NCBI GenBank assembly: GCA_040901795.1
Contig: JBBDYH010000150.1
Coordinates: 1 to 64,000 of the forward strand
Length of the DNA stretch: 64,000 nt
Direction of reading: 5' to 3'
Source of the DNA: JBBDYH01 sp040901795
Lineage (GTDB): Bacteria; Planctomycetota; Planctomycetia; Pirellulales; JALHPA01
The first letter of the stretch is position 1, and each line of letters starts with the position of its first letter. The notes under the pieces are model-generated. The model had not been told where the DNA came from. It did not search any database and worked only from the letters and a program-made list of their open reading frames with translations. The position numbers were made by a program, and so were the translations under genes. This document shows positions 34,552-43,150 of the stretch, one piece after another.

Positions 34552-35931
34552 ATGAGTCTTTCGAAAGTCTCGCGACGAACGCTATTGCGTGGTGTGGGCG
34601 CTGCGGTGGCGTTGCCGGTCCTCGATTGCATGGGACCGATCGCGTCGGTCTTTGCTGCGCCGGCGCAGGTGGCCGATGGCAAAGCCGCGGCGGCGCCTCT
34701 GCGGATGGCGTTCTGCTACGTTCCGAACGGCGTTCACATGCAGGACTGGACTCCCGGCGAGGCCGGCGAGACCTTCGAGTTGACGCCGACGCTGAAGGTG
34801 CTGGAGCCGTTCAAGCAAGACATGCTGGTGCTCTCGGGCTTGGCGCACGAAAAGGCCGAAGCCAACGGTGATGGTCCGGGCGATCATGCCCGCGCGATGG
34901 CGACGTTCCTCACCGGCTGCCAGGCCAAGAAGACCGGCGGCGCGGACATTAAGGTGGGTGTCTCGGTCGATCAGCTCGCGGCCCAGAAAGTGGGCGATGC
35001 CACGCGGTTCGCCTCGCTGGAACTGAGCTGCGACAAGGGGCGGCAATCAGGCGAGTGCGACTCGGGCTATAGCTGCGCGTATTCATCGAACATCTCGTGG
35101 AAAACGCCGAGCACGCCCGTGACGCCGGAAACTAATCCGCGTCTGGTCTTCGAGCGGTTGTTTTCGGGGAGCTCGGATGTGGCCACCGCGGCGGCGCGTG
35201 CCGAGCGCAAGAAGTATCAAAAGAGCATTTTGGATTACGTGCGCGAGGACGCGGCGCGACTGCAGAACAAGCTGGGCGCCAACGACAAGCGAAAGCTGGA
35301 AGAGTATTTGACCAGCGTCCGCGAGATCGAGGCGCGGCTGTCGCGGATCGAGGAGGGAAATCAGGCCGAGCTCGGAAACGTCGTTAAGCCAACCGGCATT
35401 CCCAAGGAGTACCAGGAGTACCTGCGGCTGATGGCCGACATGATGGTGCTGGCGTTCCAGACCGACACGACGCGGATCGGCACGTTCATCTTCGCCAACG
35501 AAGGGAGCAATCGCAGTTACGCGTTCATGGAAGTGCCGGAGGGTCACCACGATCTCTCGCACCACGGCCGCGACAAGAAGAAGCAGGAGAAGATCGCCAA
35601 GATCAACCGCTTCCACCTCGAGCAATTCGCCTACTTCATCGGCAAGCTGAAGAGCTCCAAGGAAGGGGACGGCAATTTGCTCGACAATTCAATGGTCGTT
35701 TACGGAAGCTGCATCGGCGACGGCAACCGGCACAACCACAACGACCTGCCCGTGGTGTTACTCGGCAAGGGTGGCGGCACGATCAAAACCGGCCGGCACA
35801 TGTTGTTCGACAAGAAAGAGGAAGTGCCGCTGGCGAATCTGTGGATGTCGATGCTTGATCGCATGGGGGCCAAGGATATTGAGGAGGTGCTCGGCGATGC
35901 GACGGGGAGGTTGGAAGGGTTGATGGGGTGA
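34552..35931 (+). CDS. DUF1552 Tat-exported protein
   Basis: A 459-residue protein that follows the DUF1592 gene, with AAAGGAG before the ATG. The N-terminus SRRTLLRGVGAAVALPVLDCMGP is a Tat signal. The family marks seen are MAFCYVPNGVHM, LSGLAHEKAEANGDGPGDHARAMATFLTG, SCAYSSNISWKTPSTP and VYGSCIGDGNRHNHNDLPVVLLG. DUF1552 and DUF1592 proteins are regularly paired in planctomycete genomes; the substrate and reaction remain unknown. Confidence 0.93.
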   Translation: MSLSKVSRRTLLRGVGAAVALPVLDCMGPIASVFAAPAQVADGKAAAAPLRMAFCYVPNGVHMQDWTPGEAGETFELTPTLKVLEPFKQDMLVLSGLAHEKAEANGDGPGDHARAMATFLTGCQAKKTGGADIKVGVSVDQLAAQKVGDATRFASLELSCDKGRQSGECDSGYSCAYSSNISWKTPSTPVTPETNPRLVFERLFSGSSDVATAAARAERKKYQKSILDYVREDAARLQNKLGANDKRKLEEYLTSVREIEARLSRIEEGNQAELGNVVKPTGIPKEYQEYLRLMADMMVLAFQTDTTRIGTFIFANEGSNRSYAFMEVPEGHHDLSHHGRDKKKQEKIAKINRFHLEQFAYFIGKLKSSKEGDGNLLDNSMVVYGSCIGDGNRHNHNDLPVVLLGKGGGTIKTGRHMLFDKKEEVPLANLWMSMLDRMGAKDIEEVLGDATGRLEGLMG

Positions 35932-35957
35932 GACACCTGAATTTCCGTGGACATTTT

Positions 35958-36317
35958 CTATCCGCGGAACGGCAGGAATACGACGATCTGGTCCCTGCCC
36001 TCTTCTTCGGTCATATATTCTGCGATCAACAGAATATCGTCGATTGCCGCGCCGATGGATTGTTTGTTAGTCGTAGCAATGATTCCGGGGACCGGCTCTC
36101 CGCTGATGACTCGCTGGTACGCGACGCCGATCATCGTGTTTCGGTCATTGGTAATGACGATTCGATTCTCACCCGCTGCCCACGTCAGCACTTCGTGATC
36201 CGGCGTGCGTTCCGGCAAGACATCCTGGACGCGCACCAGGTCAATGTTTGGCACGCGACGGCGCACGCCGCGCACGATCTCTCCACGCACATCGGCATCA
36301 CTGGCCAGTCGCAGCAT
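35958..36317 (-). CDS. DUF5615 PIN-like protein (putative toxin)
   Basis: A 119-residue protein of the DUF5615 PIN-like family. Acidic residues near the start (ASDADVRGEIV) and in NDRNTM/DHEVL positions resemble the metal site of PIN-type RNases. It overlaps the upstream DUF433 gene by 20 bases, the normal arrangement of DUF433-DUF5615 toxin-antitoxin-like pairs, with the DUF433 gene first. RNase activity is inferred, not shown. Confidence 0.85.
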   Translation of the reverse strand: MLRLASDADVRGEIVRGVRRRVPNIDLVRVQDVLPERTPDHEVLTWAAGENRIVITNDRNTMIGVAYQRVISGEPVPGIIATTNKQSIGAAIDDILLIAEYMTEEEGRDQIVVFLPFRG

Positions 36318-36663
36318 CGGACTTGTCCTGAATCCTTTGGCGCTTCAGAACCTGCTCTGAGGAGATCCTCGGACGCGCGGCTTCGATTTTCGCCCGCAGT
36401 TCGTCTGCTTCTTCTTGGCGTCGCTTCAGGAAGGCCCGCACTTCATCGCGGTGACGTAGATAGTAGGCGATGACGCTGTAAACATCCGCCAACACCAACG
36501 TGTCATAGGCGCGGACCATGTCCTCTGGCGTCATTCCGCTCTCGTACTGCTCCACAACCAAATCCAGGCCAATGCGGCTGTCGCCAACGCGCGCGGCACC
36601 TTCGTCAATGCGAAGCGCCGAACCATTCGTGTCCAGCGGTAGCCCGATCACTTGTGCGGTCAT
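36298..36663 (-). CDS. DUF433 protein (putative antitoxin)
   Basis: A 121-residue protein with the DUF433 core GDSRIGLDLVVEQYESGMTPEDMVRAYDTLVLADVYSVIAYYL, followed by a charged helix EVRAFLKRRQEEADELRAKIE. This is the expected antitoxin-like partner of the DUF5615 gene downstream. Its start overlaps the stop of the Zn-ribbon gene upstream in an ATGA arrangement, which suggests coupled translation of all three. Confidence 0.85.
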   Translation of the reverse strand: MTAQVIGLPLDTNGSALRIDEGAARVGDSRIGLDLVVEQYESGMTPEDMVRAYDTLVLADVYSVIAYYLRHRDEVRAFLKRRQEEADELRAKIEAARPRISSEQVLKRQRIQDKSDAATGQ

Positions 36664-37028
36664 CGCTCACCTCTTGTGTCCACTACACATATTATACAAC
36701 CTCGCCTTGCACCACTCACTGCTAAGCCGAGGCATTGTTTTGCGACGGAATCGGGATAGGATTTGCCAGCGTCGAGTTTAGCATTATGCTCAAGCCCGAC
36801 TCGCAACACCGTACAAGCAAGTCGCCCACACTCCTCGCAAAGGAACGCCTGCACGGGGCCAGCCGTGGGGAATCTTCCCGTCCAGAAACTGCGGCTGTCG
36901 TCGGGGCGACGGTACTCGAGACCTTGCGCGCTGCGGTAGGAGTTCACGGGGTACGTCTTGTCCATGATGACGATGGGCGACATGACGCCTTCACACTCCA
37001 CGCAGGATTTGGATGCTTCGTCGGGCAT
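36660..37028 (-). CDS. putative zinc-ribbon protein, possibly frameshifted
   Basis: A 122-residue product. Cys9/Cys12 (SCVECEG) and Cys64/Cys67 (FLCEECGRLA) form a zinc-ribbon; the middle (MDKTYPVNSYRSAQGLEYRR) resembles a conserved planctomycete small protein. After residue 72 the sequence loses that pattern, which may reflect a frameshift or a natural extension. It overlaps the DUF433 gene by four bases. The function is unknown. Confidence 0.55.
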   Translation of the reverse strand: MPDEASKSCVECEGVMSPIVIMDKTYPVNSYRSAQGLEYRRPDDSRSFWTGRFPTAGPVQAFLCEECGRLACTVLRVGLEHNAKLDAGKSYPDSVAKQCLGLAVSGARRGCIICVVDTRGER

Positions 37029-37090
37029 GTTGCACCGTTACGAATTATCGCTGGTTTCGAGGAACCTCGGTTTGAGCGGATCCGGAGCTG

Positions 37091-37130
37091 ATTGAAACCC
37101 AAAGCGGCGATAAGTCGCCGCACTCCAAAG
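37091..37130. repeat. REP hairpin, family B
   Basis: AAAGCGGCGATAAGTCGCCG with the CACTCCAAAG end forms one hairpin, 9-kb away from RAYT B, in the spacer between convergent and divergent gene groups. Confidence 0.85.
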
Positions 37131-37154
37131 GCTTCCGCCGCCCACCAGAGGCCG

Positions 37155-38294
37155 CTACTCGCCGCTGATTTCTTTGACCAGCCGGAAGAAAGCCTTCTTG
37201 CGCTCGGTGTTGATGTCCCAGTTCACCGGCGGGGATTGGTAGCCGTCGCGGTAGTTCCGCTCGCCGGGATCGAAGTAGCCCCAGGAGGCGTACTCCCCGA
37301 TGGCCGCGACCATATTGTTTATGGGTTTGTCGAAGTCAAAGTGGTCATCCTCGTTGAAGAGGATCGGCATAGCACGATAGCCGGGCACGCGACGGGCCTG
37401 GCGGACCATCTCGGCGATGCGGGCGGGGTCCTCAACACCGTTACCATGCATCAGGAGGAAATCGGCCGAGCGGACGACGTTCTCGCGCGGCACCGTGCCG
37501 CCGCCGTAGCTGGTGCTGACATAAAGCCGAGCCGGCGAACTCTTCGGCTCCTTACCGCCTTTGCTCGCGTCGGTAGCAAGACGCTGAGTGCTGTACTGCT
37601 GGGCATGCTTGATCAGCTCGTGGACACGCTCGGGCTTGAGGATGTCATGGTCGTAGCGGATGTTGCACTCGTTGTTGATCTCCAAGAGTACGTTCGTGTA
37701 GCGACGATCGTGCAGCCAGTCGATCGTCGCTTCCAGCGCCCGCTTGACGGCCGCCTCGTCTTTGAGCCGCTGATCCTGGCCAAAGTAAAACACGGTAAGG
37801 ATCGGCGCCATTCCCAGCTCATCGGCCCGGTCGAGAATCTTTTCCAGGCGGTCCATGTAGTCGCCGCGCAAGGTGCCGTCGGCATTGATCGCCGAGTTGT
37901 GCCAAGGTTGATTCTGACCATACCCACGCGGGTTGCCGCCTTGCAACGAAATTGTAAAGGCCAACAGGCCGTGCTTGCGCCATTCGGGCATCGCCGCCAC
38001 GAACTCGCGTGTATTGCGATCGGGGTCCCACTTGCCCGTATCAGGATAGGCCCATTGCGAGCGCGTCTCTTTGTTGAGGTCGTCGAAGATGCCCTGCACT
38101 ACACGGGAATTGAGCAACAGCCCTTCGATTTTCTTGCCCTTCCACATGCGGCCTTGGTACGTCGGCTTGCCGTTGATGTGGAAAGCGTCGCCGACGATGG
38201 CGACAGTGGTTTTACGCTCGGCCGATTGCGCTTCGACGGTTTGAATCGCGAGCGCGCAAACGACAAAGATGATGTACCGGGCCGCGATTCTCAT
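37155..38294 (-). CDS. secreted glycoside-hydrolase-like TIM-barrel protein
   Basis: A 379-residue predicted exported protein, starting MRIAARYIIFVVC, with GAGG at Shine-Dalgarno distance and a signal peptide ending near QSAE. The fold resembles clan A glycoside hydrolases. NVLLEINNECN (Glu209) fits the acid/base position and ILFNEDDHFD (Glu315) fits the nucleophile position, so it may be a retaining enzyme. The substrate and GH family are not assigned. It follows the PPC-domain gene after 34 bases, which suggests an operon. Confidence 0.78.
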   Translation of the reverse strand: MRIAARYIIFVVCALAIQTVEAQSAERKTTVAIVGDAFHINGKPTYQGRMWKGKKIEGLLLNSRVVQGIFDDLNKETRSQWAYPDTGKWDPDRNTREFVAAMPEWRKHGLLAFTISLQGGNPRGYGQNQPWHNSAINADGTLRGDYMDRLEKILDRADELGMAPILTVFYFGQDQRLKDEAAVKRALEATIDWLHDRRYTNVLLEINNECNIRYDHDILKPERVHELIKHAQQYSTQRLATDASKGGKEPKSSPARLYVSTSYGGGTVPRENVVRSADFLLMHGNGVEDPARIAEMVRQARRVPGYRAMPILFNEDDHFDFDKPINNMVAAIGEYASWGYFDPGERNYRDGYQSPPVNWDINTERKKAFFRLVKEISGE

Positions 38295-38328
38295 TTCATC
38301 ATTACCTCGCAAGCGAAGACAACGACGG

Positions 38329-41244
38329 CTACTTCTCCGGTTTCACACTGTCCAAATCGTCGACGGTGCGGCCCAGGTAAATATGATCGAACAAGGCAAA
38401 TTGGCCATCGATTGGCGATAATCCCAAGCCGGTCAACGTGAACTCGCCGAAATCGGCGTACAGGTCGCGCGTGACGAGGGTCATTCTGTTGGGAACTCGC
38501 GGATTGACCCGCAGCGACGCGCCGAAACAATCGCCTGGCCCGGCATGGTAGCGGAACTTCGCCCCTGTGCCACCCGGCATCGGGCCCCAAGCGCCGTCGT
38601 GGTTGAGCTGTAAACAAATCTGGTTGCCGCCTTGCTTGCGCCAGGCGAATCGCAGGTAGCGGTATTCGCCTGCCCCGGGATCTTTGCGAATCTTTACGCC
38701 CAAGCTCGGCAACGCGGGATTGAACCGCTGGTCGGGCGTGACGCGAACGCTTGCGGCGCCGGAATACTTCTGACCTCCCTCCAAGCGGACTTGTCCGCCG
38801 CCCTGATTGAGGCTGTTGGCGAATTCTTCTTCGTCTTCGAAGATCCGCAGCGGCGGTTCGGCCGGCGGCTTCTCGCCGGCGACTACGTTGAGCGTTACGG
38901 GTACGCGGTTGGTTCGGACCGCATTCTCCAGATCGCCGGGCGACGCCAAACTGACCGCGACCAGGTATACGTTTTTCAACGCTTCGGCTTTCATTCCATG
39001 CGGTAGTCGCACCGCCAACTCGAACTCGTTGGCGTCGGCGGCGACGTCTGCAAACGGCGAAGGCACTCCGGCCGGCAATCCCTCGAGCGTCACGCGGAGC
39101 GGTTGATTGAAACCAGCTTGCCGCGCGATGCTTCCGGTGAACTTGCCCGTCTCGCCCAGCCCGGCGCGCGCCTCGATCGTCTCGGCGCTCGACAGCGCCA
39201 CCGACACCGGCCGCGCCGGTCGGGCGGATAGCACAGGGGCGTACGCCGTCGCCACGACTTGCTTGCCATCGGCGCTGAGCAACTCACCACGCAAAACCAA
39301 GCCGTACGTGACTTCCGGCAGATCCGCCGGAACGATCGTATTGGCAACCGTCTCGGTCTGGTCGGCCGCGATCGCAGGCGTCCCCTCCAGCCGCAACGTC
39401 CGCCCGACATCGTCCACTTGTTTGTCTTGATTGTTTTCCTTGATGGTCTTCTTCGGCGGTTGTTGAGTAGTGACCAGCGAAAGCCGCACTGCTCCGGTCA
39501 TGCCCGCAGCGCGTGTCGCTTTGACCGTTGATGAGAGCTTGTCGCCGAGTGGCAAACTTGTTGTCGCAGGCTCCCAGGCAAGTTGCAGCGGCGCAGGCTT
39601 GGCCAGCGCCACGGCGATCTCTTCGCGCAGCCACGGCTGTTGCTGCGTTAGCGGATTCGGGGCAAGCATCGCCGTTCGTATCACGTCTCCGGTGCTTGGT
39701 GGCTCGGTCGCCCGACCAACCAACCGTACTGTTGCGTGGTCTCCGGAATCCATACTGCCCGATAAGAGAACCAGTCCGATATTGTTACCGGCCGCGATCT
39801 GCGCGTTTTCAACGGCGATGCTCGGCGGCAAGCCGTCGAACGACAGATCGATCGGTCCGTTGTACCCGCGCCGTTCGACGGCAACGCGGACCAGCGCCCG
39901 GCCGCCGCGCGGAACGTTCACACGTTCGTCGGCGAGTGCCAGCGAGAAGTCGGGGCGATCCTGCGGGAGGACGGTCAGTCGATAGACATAGTCGCCGCCG
40001 CCGCGGCCGATCAGGTCCTTGAGACCAACGACCAAGTCTTTGGCATCGGCGGGCGCCGTAAAATCGAGAGCCGAGTCCGACATCCTGGGCTGGTCGTCGT
40101 TGGTGGCGAGGACATTCTTGCCCGACGTGTCGTAAACAGTCAGCACGGCATCGAGCGGCGACCCGAGACGCAGCGCGTAAACTTCGAGCCGCAGCTTTTG
40201 GCTGCCGGCCGCGGTGATGCGAAAGCGATCCTCTTCGCCCCGGGTCAGCAATCGTCCATGAATGCCGGAGGGAACCGCGATCGTTTGCAGGTCGCCGCTC
40301 GTCGAAGGCGCCTCAACCGCTTCGTCGAACTCGCTCGACGATAGCGTCGGACGAATGCCGGTCAGTTTCAAGCTTTCGGATCCCGGGACGGGAAAGAATC
40401 GCGGCGCTGGAGGAGCCTGAACTTCGATCTTCGTATCGGAATCTAGGTTCGTCCCCAACAGTTGAACCAGAGCTTGTGTGCCCTGCTTGATTGCCGACGG
40501 GTAGGCCATGTCGGCGGAAGCGAACTGGCCTATCTTGAGCCGGAAGTACCCCGGTGAGCGCCCCTGATACAGTGCGTCGTGGACTTCGACCGTGTACTCG
40601 CCGTCGGCCGCAAGGGTTGCCGTCAGTCGAGCGTCGCCGGCAAGCCGCCTGTCACTTTGCGCCCAGGCGACTTGCACGCCGCGCGCGTCGTAGAGGTGCA
40701 TGACCGGGTTCAATTCGCTCAACAGCCGGCGGGCCTCGATCTCGACGGTGATCGTTTCACCCTTTTTCCCAACGAAGGTCGCCCTTGTCGACTGGTCGCC
40801 TGACACGGATCCGGTCAACGCGGCCGGCAGCGTTTCGATACGGTCGGTGATGACCGATTGACTGAGTGAATCGACGCCGACAGGGACACCGTTCGAAACG
40901 CCATCCGCGTTGAGCGCGCGCAGGAGATACAGCCCGGACGGTACTTTCTCGGGAAGCGTCAACTCCACCTCGATCCGCCGATCGGTTGCGCTCGGCTTCA
41001 CGTTTTGAGCGGCCACCGGCAGGCCGAGGACGAGCCTGGTGTCGGATGTCAGTCCTTCGCCGTCGATTGCTAAGACGGTCGTTCCTCCCGACTGAATGCC
41101 GCGGAGGTTGACGTTTTTGATCTGCGGCGCGGCCTGCGACGTCGTTACCACGCCCGAAATCGCCAAAAGGGCCAAGCAACCGCGAATGATTGTCGAGGCC
41201 GGCAGGCGGTTTTGAAACCAGATGTAAGAGCGGCTATTGGGCAT
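38329..41244 (-). CDS. large secreted PPC-domain protein
   Basis: Predicted exported protein of 971 residues, with a signal peptide up to about residue 39. It starts with an IPT/TIG-like segment (SGGTTVLAIDGEGLTSDTRLVLG). Two pre-peptidase C-terminal (PPC)-like units follow, around 145-245 (ELNPVMHLYDARGVQVAWAQSD) and 325-430 (LDAVLTVYDTSGKNVLATNDD). Further Ig-like segments lie near residues 435-800. The function may be binding or scaffolding at the cell surface. It precedes the GH-like gene. Confidence 0.85.
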   Translation of the reverse strand: MPNSRSYIWFQNRLPASTIIRGCLALLAISGVVTTSQAAPQIKNVNLRGIQSGGTTVLAIDGEGLTSDTRLVLGLPVAAQNVKPSATDRRIEVELTLPEKVPSGLYLLRALNADGVSNGVPVGVDSLSQSVITDRIETLPAALTGSVSGDQSTRATFVGKKGETITVEIEARRLLSELNPVMHLYDARGVQVAWAQSDRRLAGDARLTATLAADGEYTVEVHDALYQGRSPGYFRLKIGQFASADMAYPSAIKQGTQALVQLLGTNLDSDTKIEVQAPPAPRFFPVPGSESLKLTGIRPTLSSSEFDEAVEAPSTSGDLQTIAVPSGIHGRLLTRGEEDRFRITAAGSQKLRLEVYALRLGSPLDAVLTVYDTSGKNVLATNDDQPRMSDSALDFTAPADAKDLVVGLKDLIGRGGGDYVYRLTVLPQDRPDFSLALADERVNVPRGGRALVRVAVERRGYNGPIDLSFDGLPPSIAVENAQIAAGNNIGLVLLSGSMDSGDHATVRLVGRATEPPSTGDVIRTAMLAPNPLTQQQPWLREEIAVALAKPAPLQLAWEPATTSLPLGDKLSSTVKATRAAGMTGAVRLSLVTTQQPPKKTIKENNQDKQVDDVGRTLRLEGTPAIAADQTETVANTIVPADLPEVTYGLVLRGELLSADGKQVVATAYAPVLSARPARPVSVALSSAETIEARAGLGETGKFTGSIARQAGFNQPLRVTLEGLPAGVPSPFADVAADANEFELAVRLPHGMKAEALKNVYLVAVSLASPGDLENAVRTNRVPVTLNVVAGEKPPAEPPLRIFEDEEEFANSLNQGGGQVRLEGGQKYSGAASVRVTPDQRFNPALPSLGVKIRKDPGAGEYRYLRFAWRKQGGNQICLQLNHDGAWGPMPGGTGAKFRYHAGPGDCFGASLRVNPRVPNRMTLVTRDLYADFGEFTLTGLGLSPIDGQFALFDHIYLGRTVDDLDSVKPEK

Positions 41245-41446
41245 AAGCTCCGGAACACTGAATGAGAGAGAATACCATCACGGAAGGCAGGACTATTGAC
41301 CATCCGCGAACCTTGGGTGGGACACCTATTCTGTTCCCGCTGCCGCTCGGTTGCAAGCAAAGGCTAGGTCGGTAGCCGCGCGAGAAAAAACGCGGCGCAA
41401 CTGCTGCCGCGGTGTAGCCGCGATGCAACGCTTTTAAGACCGCTTC

Positions 41447-42928
41447 TTATCTTGGCGCATTGGACGAAGCCGGGGCGGGTTGCACCGGGTCGTCTTGGAA
41501 AGGATTGGCGCCTGGCGGGGGTTCCTGCTGCACATCGCCGGCCGGTGGGCCGAAGGGATTATCCGCCGGAGCGGCTGCGCCGTCGGCGGGCCCAAACGGA
41601 TTGTCCGCTGTTGGTGGCGCGGCGTTGGATGGCGCCGGGTCGTTGAAAGGATCGCTGTCCTGGTCCCGCATGGGCTGCGCTTTAGCGCCGCCTGCGGCCG
41701 GTGGCGCTCCAAATGGAATTCCGCCGGGCACTACCTTTTGACGCACGCTTCCGGAGCGAGATCCACCAAGGGGGAGTGCCTTCGCGGCAGATCCGACAAC
41801 GTCAGCCGCGGCGTCGATACCGGTCGCGCGCCTCAGGGCGCGGAAAAGCCCGCCGCTTGCGCTGGGTTTTGCGGGGCCAGCCTGTCCGCCGGCAGCCGCT
41901 GCGGCACTTGCCCCGGCTGGTCTACCGAGCGCCCTGTCGGCCGTCACATTCACGCCGCCATCGGCCGCATTTTCGGTGGCGGTAACCGGCGGCCCGCCGA
42001 ACGGATTGGCGGTTGCCGCATCCGCAGCATTCCCCGGCTCTGCGGCCGGAGTGATCGGAGCGCCGAATGGATTTGCGGCCGCGTCCTCGGCTGCATCAGC
42101 AGGCGTAGATGCGGGACCAAAAGGCGCAGCGGGCGCGTCCCCCGCGCCGTCCGCCGGAGTCATCGGTGCATCCAACGGATTGCTCGGAGGTGCGGCCGGT
42201 TGCTCGGCAGGCGGCTCTCGCTCTGCTGGCGGACCGCCGAACGGGTTAGCGGCCGCGTCAGCCGGTTCTTCAGCGGCGGCCGGCGGTCCTCCAAAAGGCG
42301 CCTCCGCCTCAACCGTCGGCCTTTCTGCGGCCGGAGGGGCGCCGAACGGGCTGGCATCGTCTGCGGGCGCCGCCGAAAAGGGTGCGGGCGCTGCGTCGTC
42401 GCGGAAGGGTGCATCTACTACAGGGGGGACGGCCGCCCGTGCGCGTGGTTGTTCTTCCATCGCGCTGGCACGTTCCACACGCTGGGCCTCGAACCGGCGC
42501 GCGGCGGAATAGCGTTCACGGCGTTGTTGCGCTTGCCGCTGCTGAGCGATCGCGCGGGCTTGCCTGCGATGCCGCTCAAGCTGCAGCCGCAGCCCGCCCT
42601 GGACGCGTTCCAAAGACTTGCTTACCTCATAGGAGCTATTGATGTCCGCCGCTTCCAGGTCCGCCGCTTTCTGCAAGTCGGTGCGGGCCTCGCCCTGGCG
42701 GCCCATCCGCATGTACGTCAAAGCGCGGTAGTAATGCGGCCGCGGGTCGTCTGTCCCAGCCTGGATGGCCGCGGTGAAGTCGCCGTGGGCCGAGCGTAAG
42801 TCGCCGGAGAAATACCGGTGGACTCCACTGCCATAGAATTGGTCGGCGATAACGACCTGGGCGCAGGCGGCGCCCGCTGCGAGCAGCACCGCCGCTAACC
42901 CCAAGAGCAGGCTCATCTTCCTGACCAT
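41447..42928 (-). CDS. secreted TPR and NPFG-repeat protein
   Basis: Predicted exported protein of 493 residues, starting MVRKMSLLLGLAAVLLAAG with GAGGGAG upstream; the longer frame is not supported. After the signal peptide come two or three TPR units (SGVHRYFSGDLRSAHGDFTAAI and HYYRALTYMRMGRQGEARTDL), a basic coiled segment, and then a long Ala/Pro-rich region with about a dozen short motifs of the form NPFGGPP, APFGPAS, NPFGAPI and NPFQDDP. No enzymatic domain is seen. Confidence 0.82.
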   Translation of the reverse strand: MVRKMSLLLGLAAVLLAAGAACAQVVIADQFYGSGVHRYFSGDLRSAHGDFTAAIQAGTDDPRPHYYRALTYMRMGRQGEARTDLQKAADLEAADINSSYEVSKSLERVQGGLRLQLERHRRQARAIAQQRQAQQRRERYSAARRFEAQRVERASAMEEQPRARAAVPPVVDAPFRDDAAPAPFSAAPADDASPFGAPPAAERPTVEAEAPFGGPPAAAEEPADAAANPFGGPPAEREPPAEQPAAPPSNPLDAPMTPADGAGDAPAAPFGPASTPADAAEDAAANPFGAPITPAAEPGNAADAATANPFGGPPVTATENAADGGVNVTADRALGRPAGASAAAAAGGQAGPAKPSASGGLFRALRRATGIDAAADVVGSAAKALPLGGSRSGSVRQKVVPGGIPFGAPPAAGGAKAQPMRDQDSDPFNDPAPSNAAPPTADNPFGPADGAAAPADNPFGPPAGDVQQEPPPGANPFQDDPVQPAPASSNAPR

Positions 42929-43042
42929 AGCAAGAACTCCCTCGCGAAGAGTTGTGGTGATTGAGAGACCTTGACACTGCCCGGTCGGCGAGCAGCAACC
43001 CATCGTAATCGTCGGGGCTGGGGGTTTCAAGCAAGGCAACGG

Positions 43043-43133
43043 GTCATCCTGAGCGAAGCGAAGGATCTCCTTGATTTCTGACGAGATGCTTCGCTCCGCT
43101 CAGCATGACAGCATGACAGCGCGCTCAGCATGA
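43043..43133. repeat. repeat, family E (TCATCCTGAGCGAAGCGAAG)
   Basis: TCATCCTGAGCGAAGCGAAG and the inverse CGCTCCGCTCAGCATGACAG flank a short centre. The same family lies at 31460-31590 and 45065-45156. Confidence 0.85.
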
Positions 43134-43150
43134 TCTCGCTAAAGCCAACC

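Noticed and set aside
41480..42799. 439-codon open frame opposite the NPFG-repeat gene
   Set aside because: Antisense shadow of a low-complexity GC-rich gene; no signal peptide or domain.
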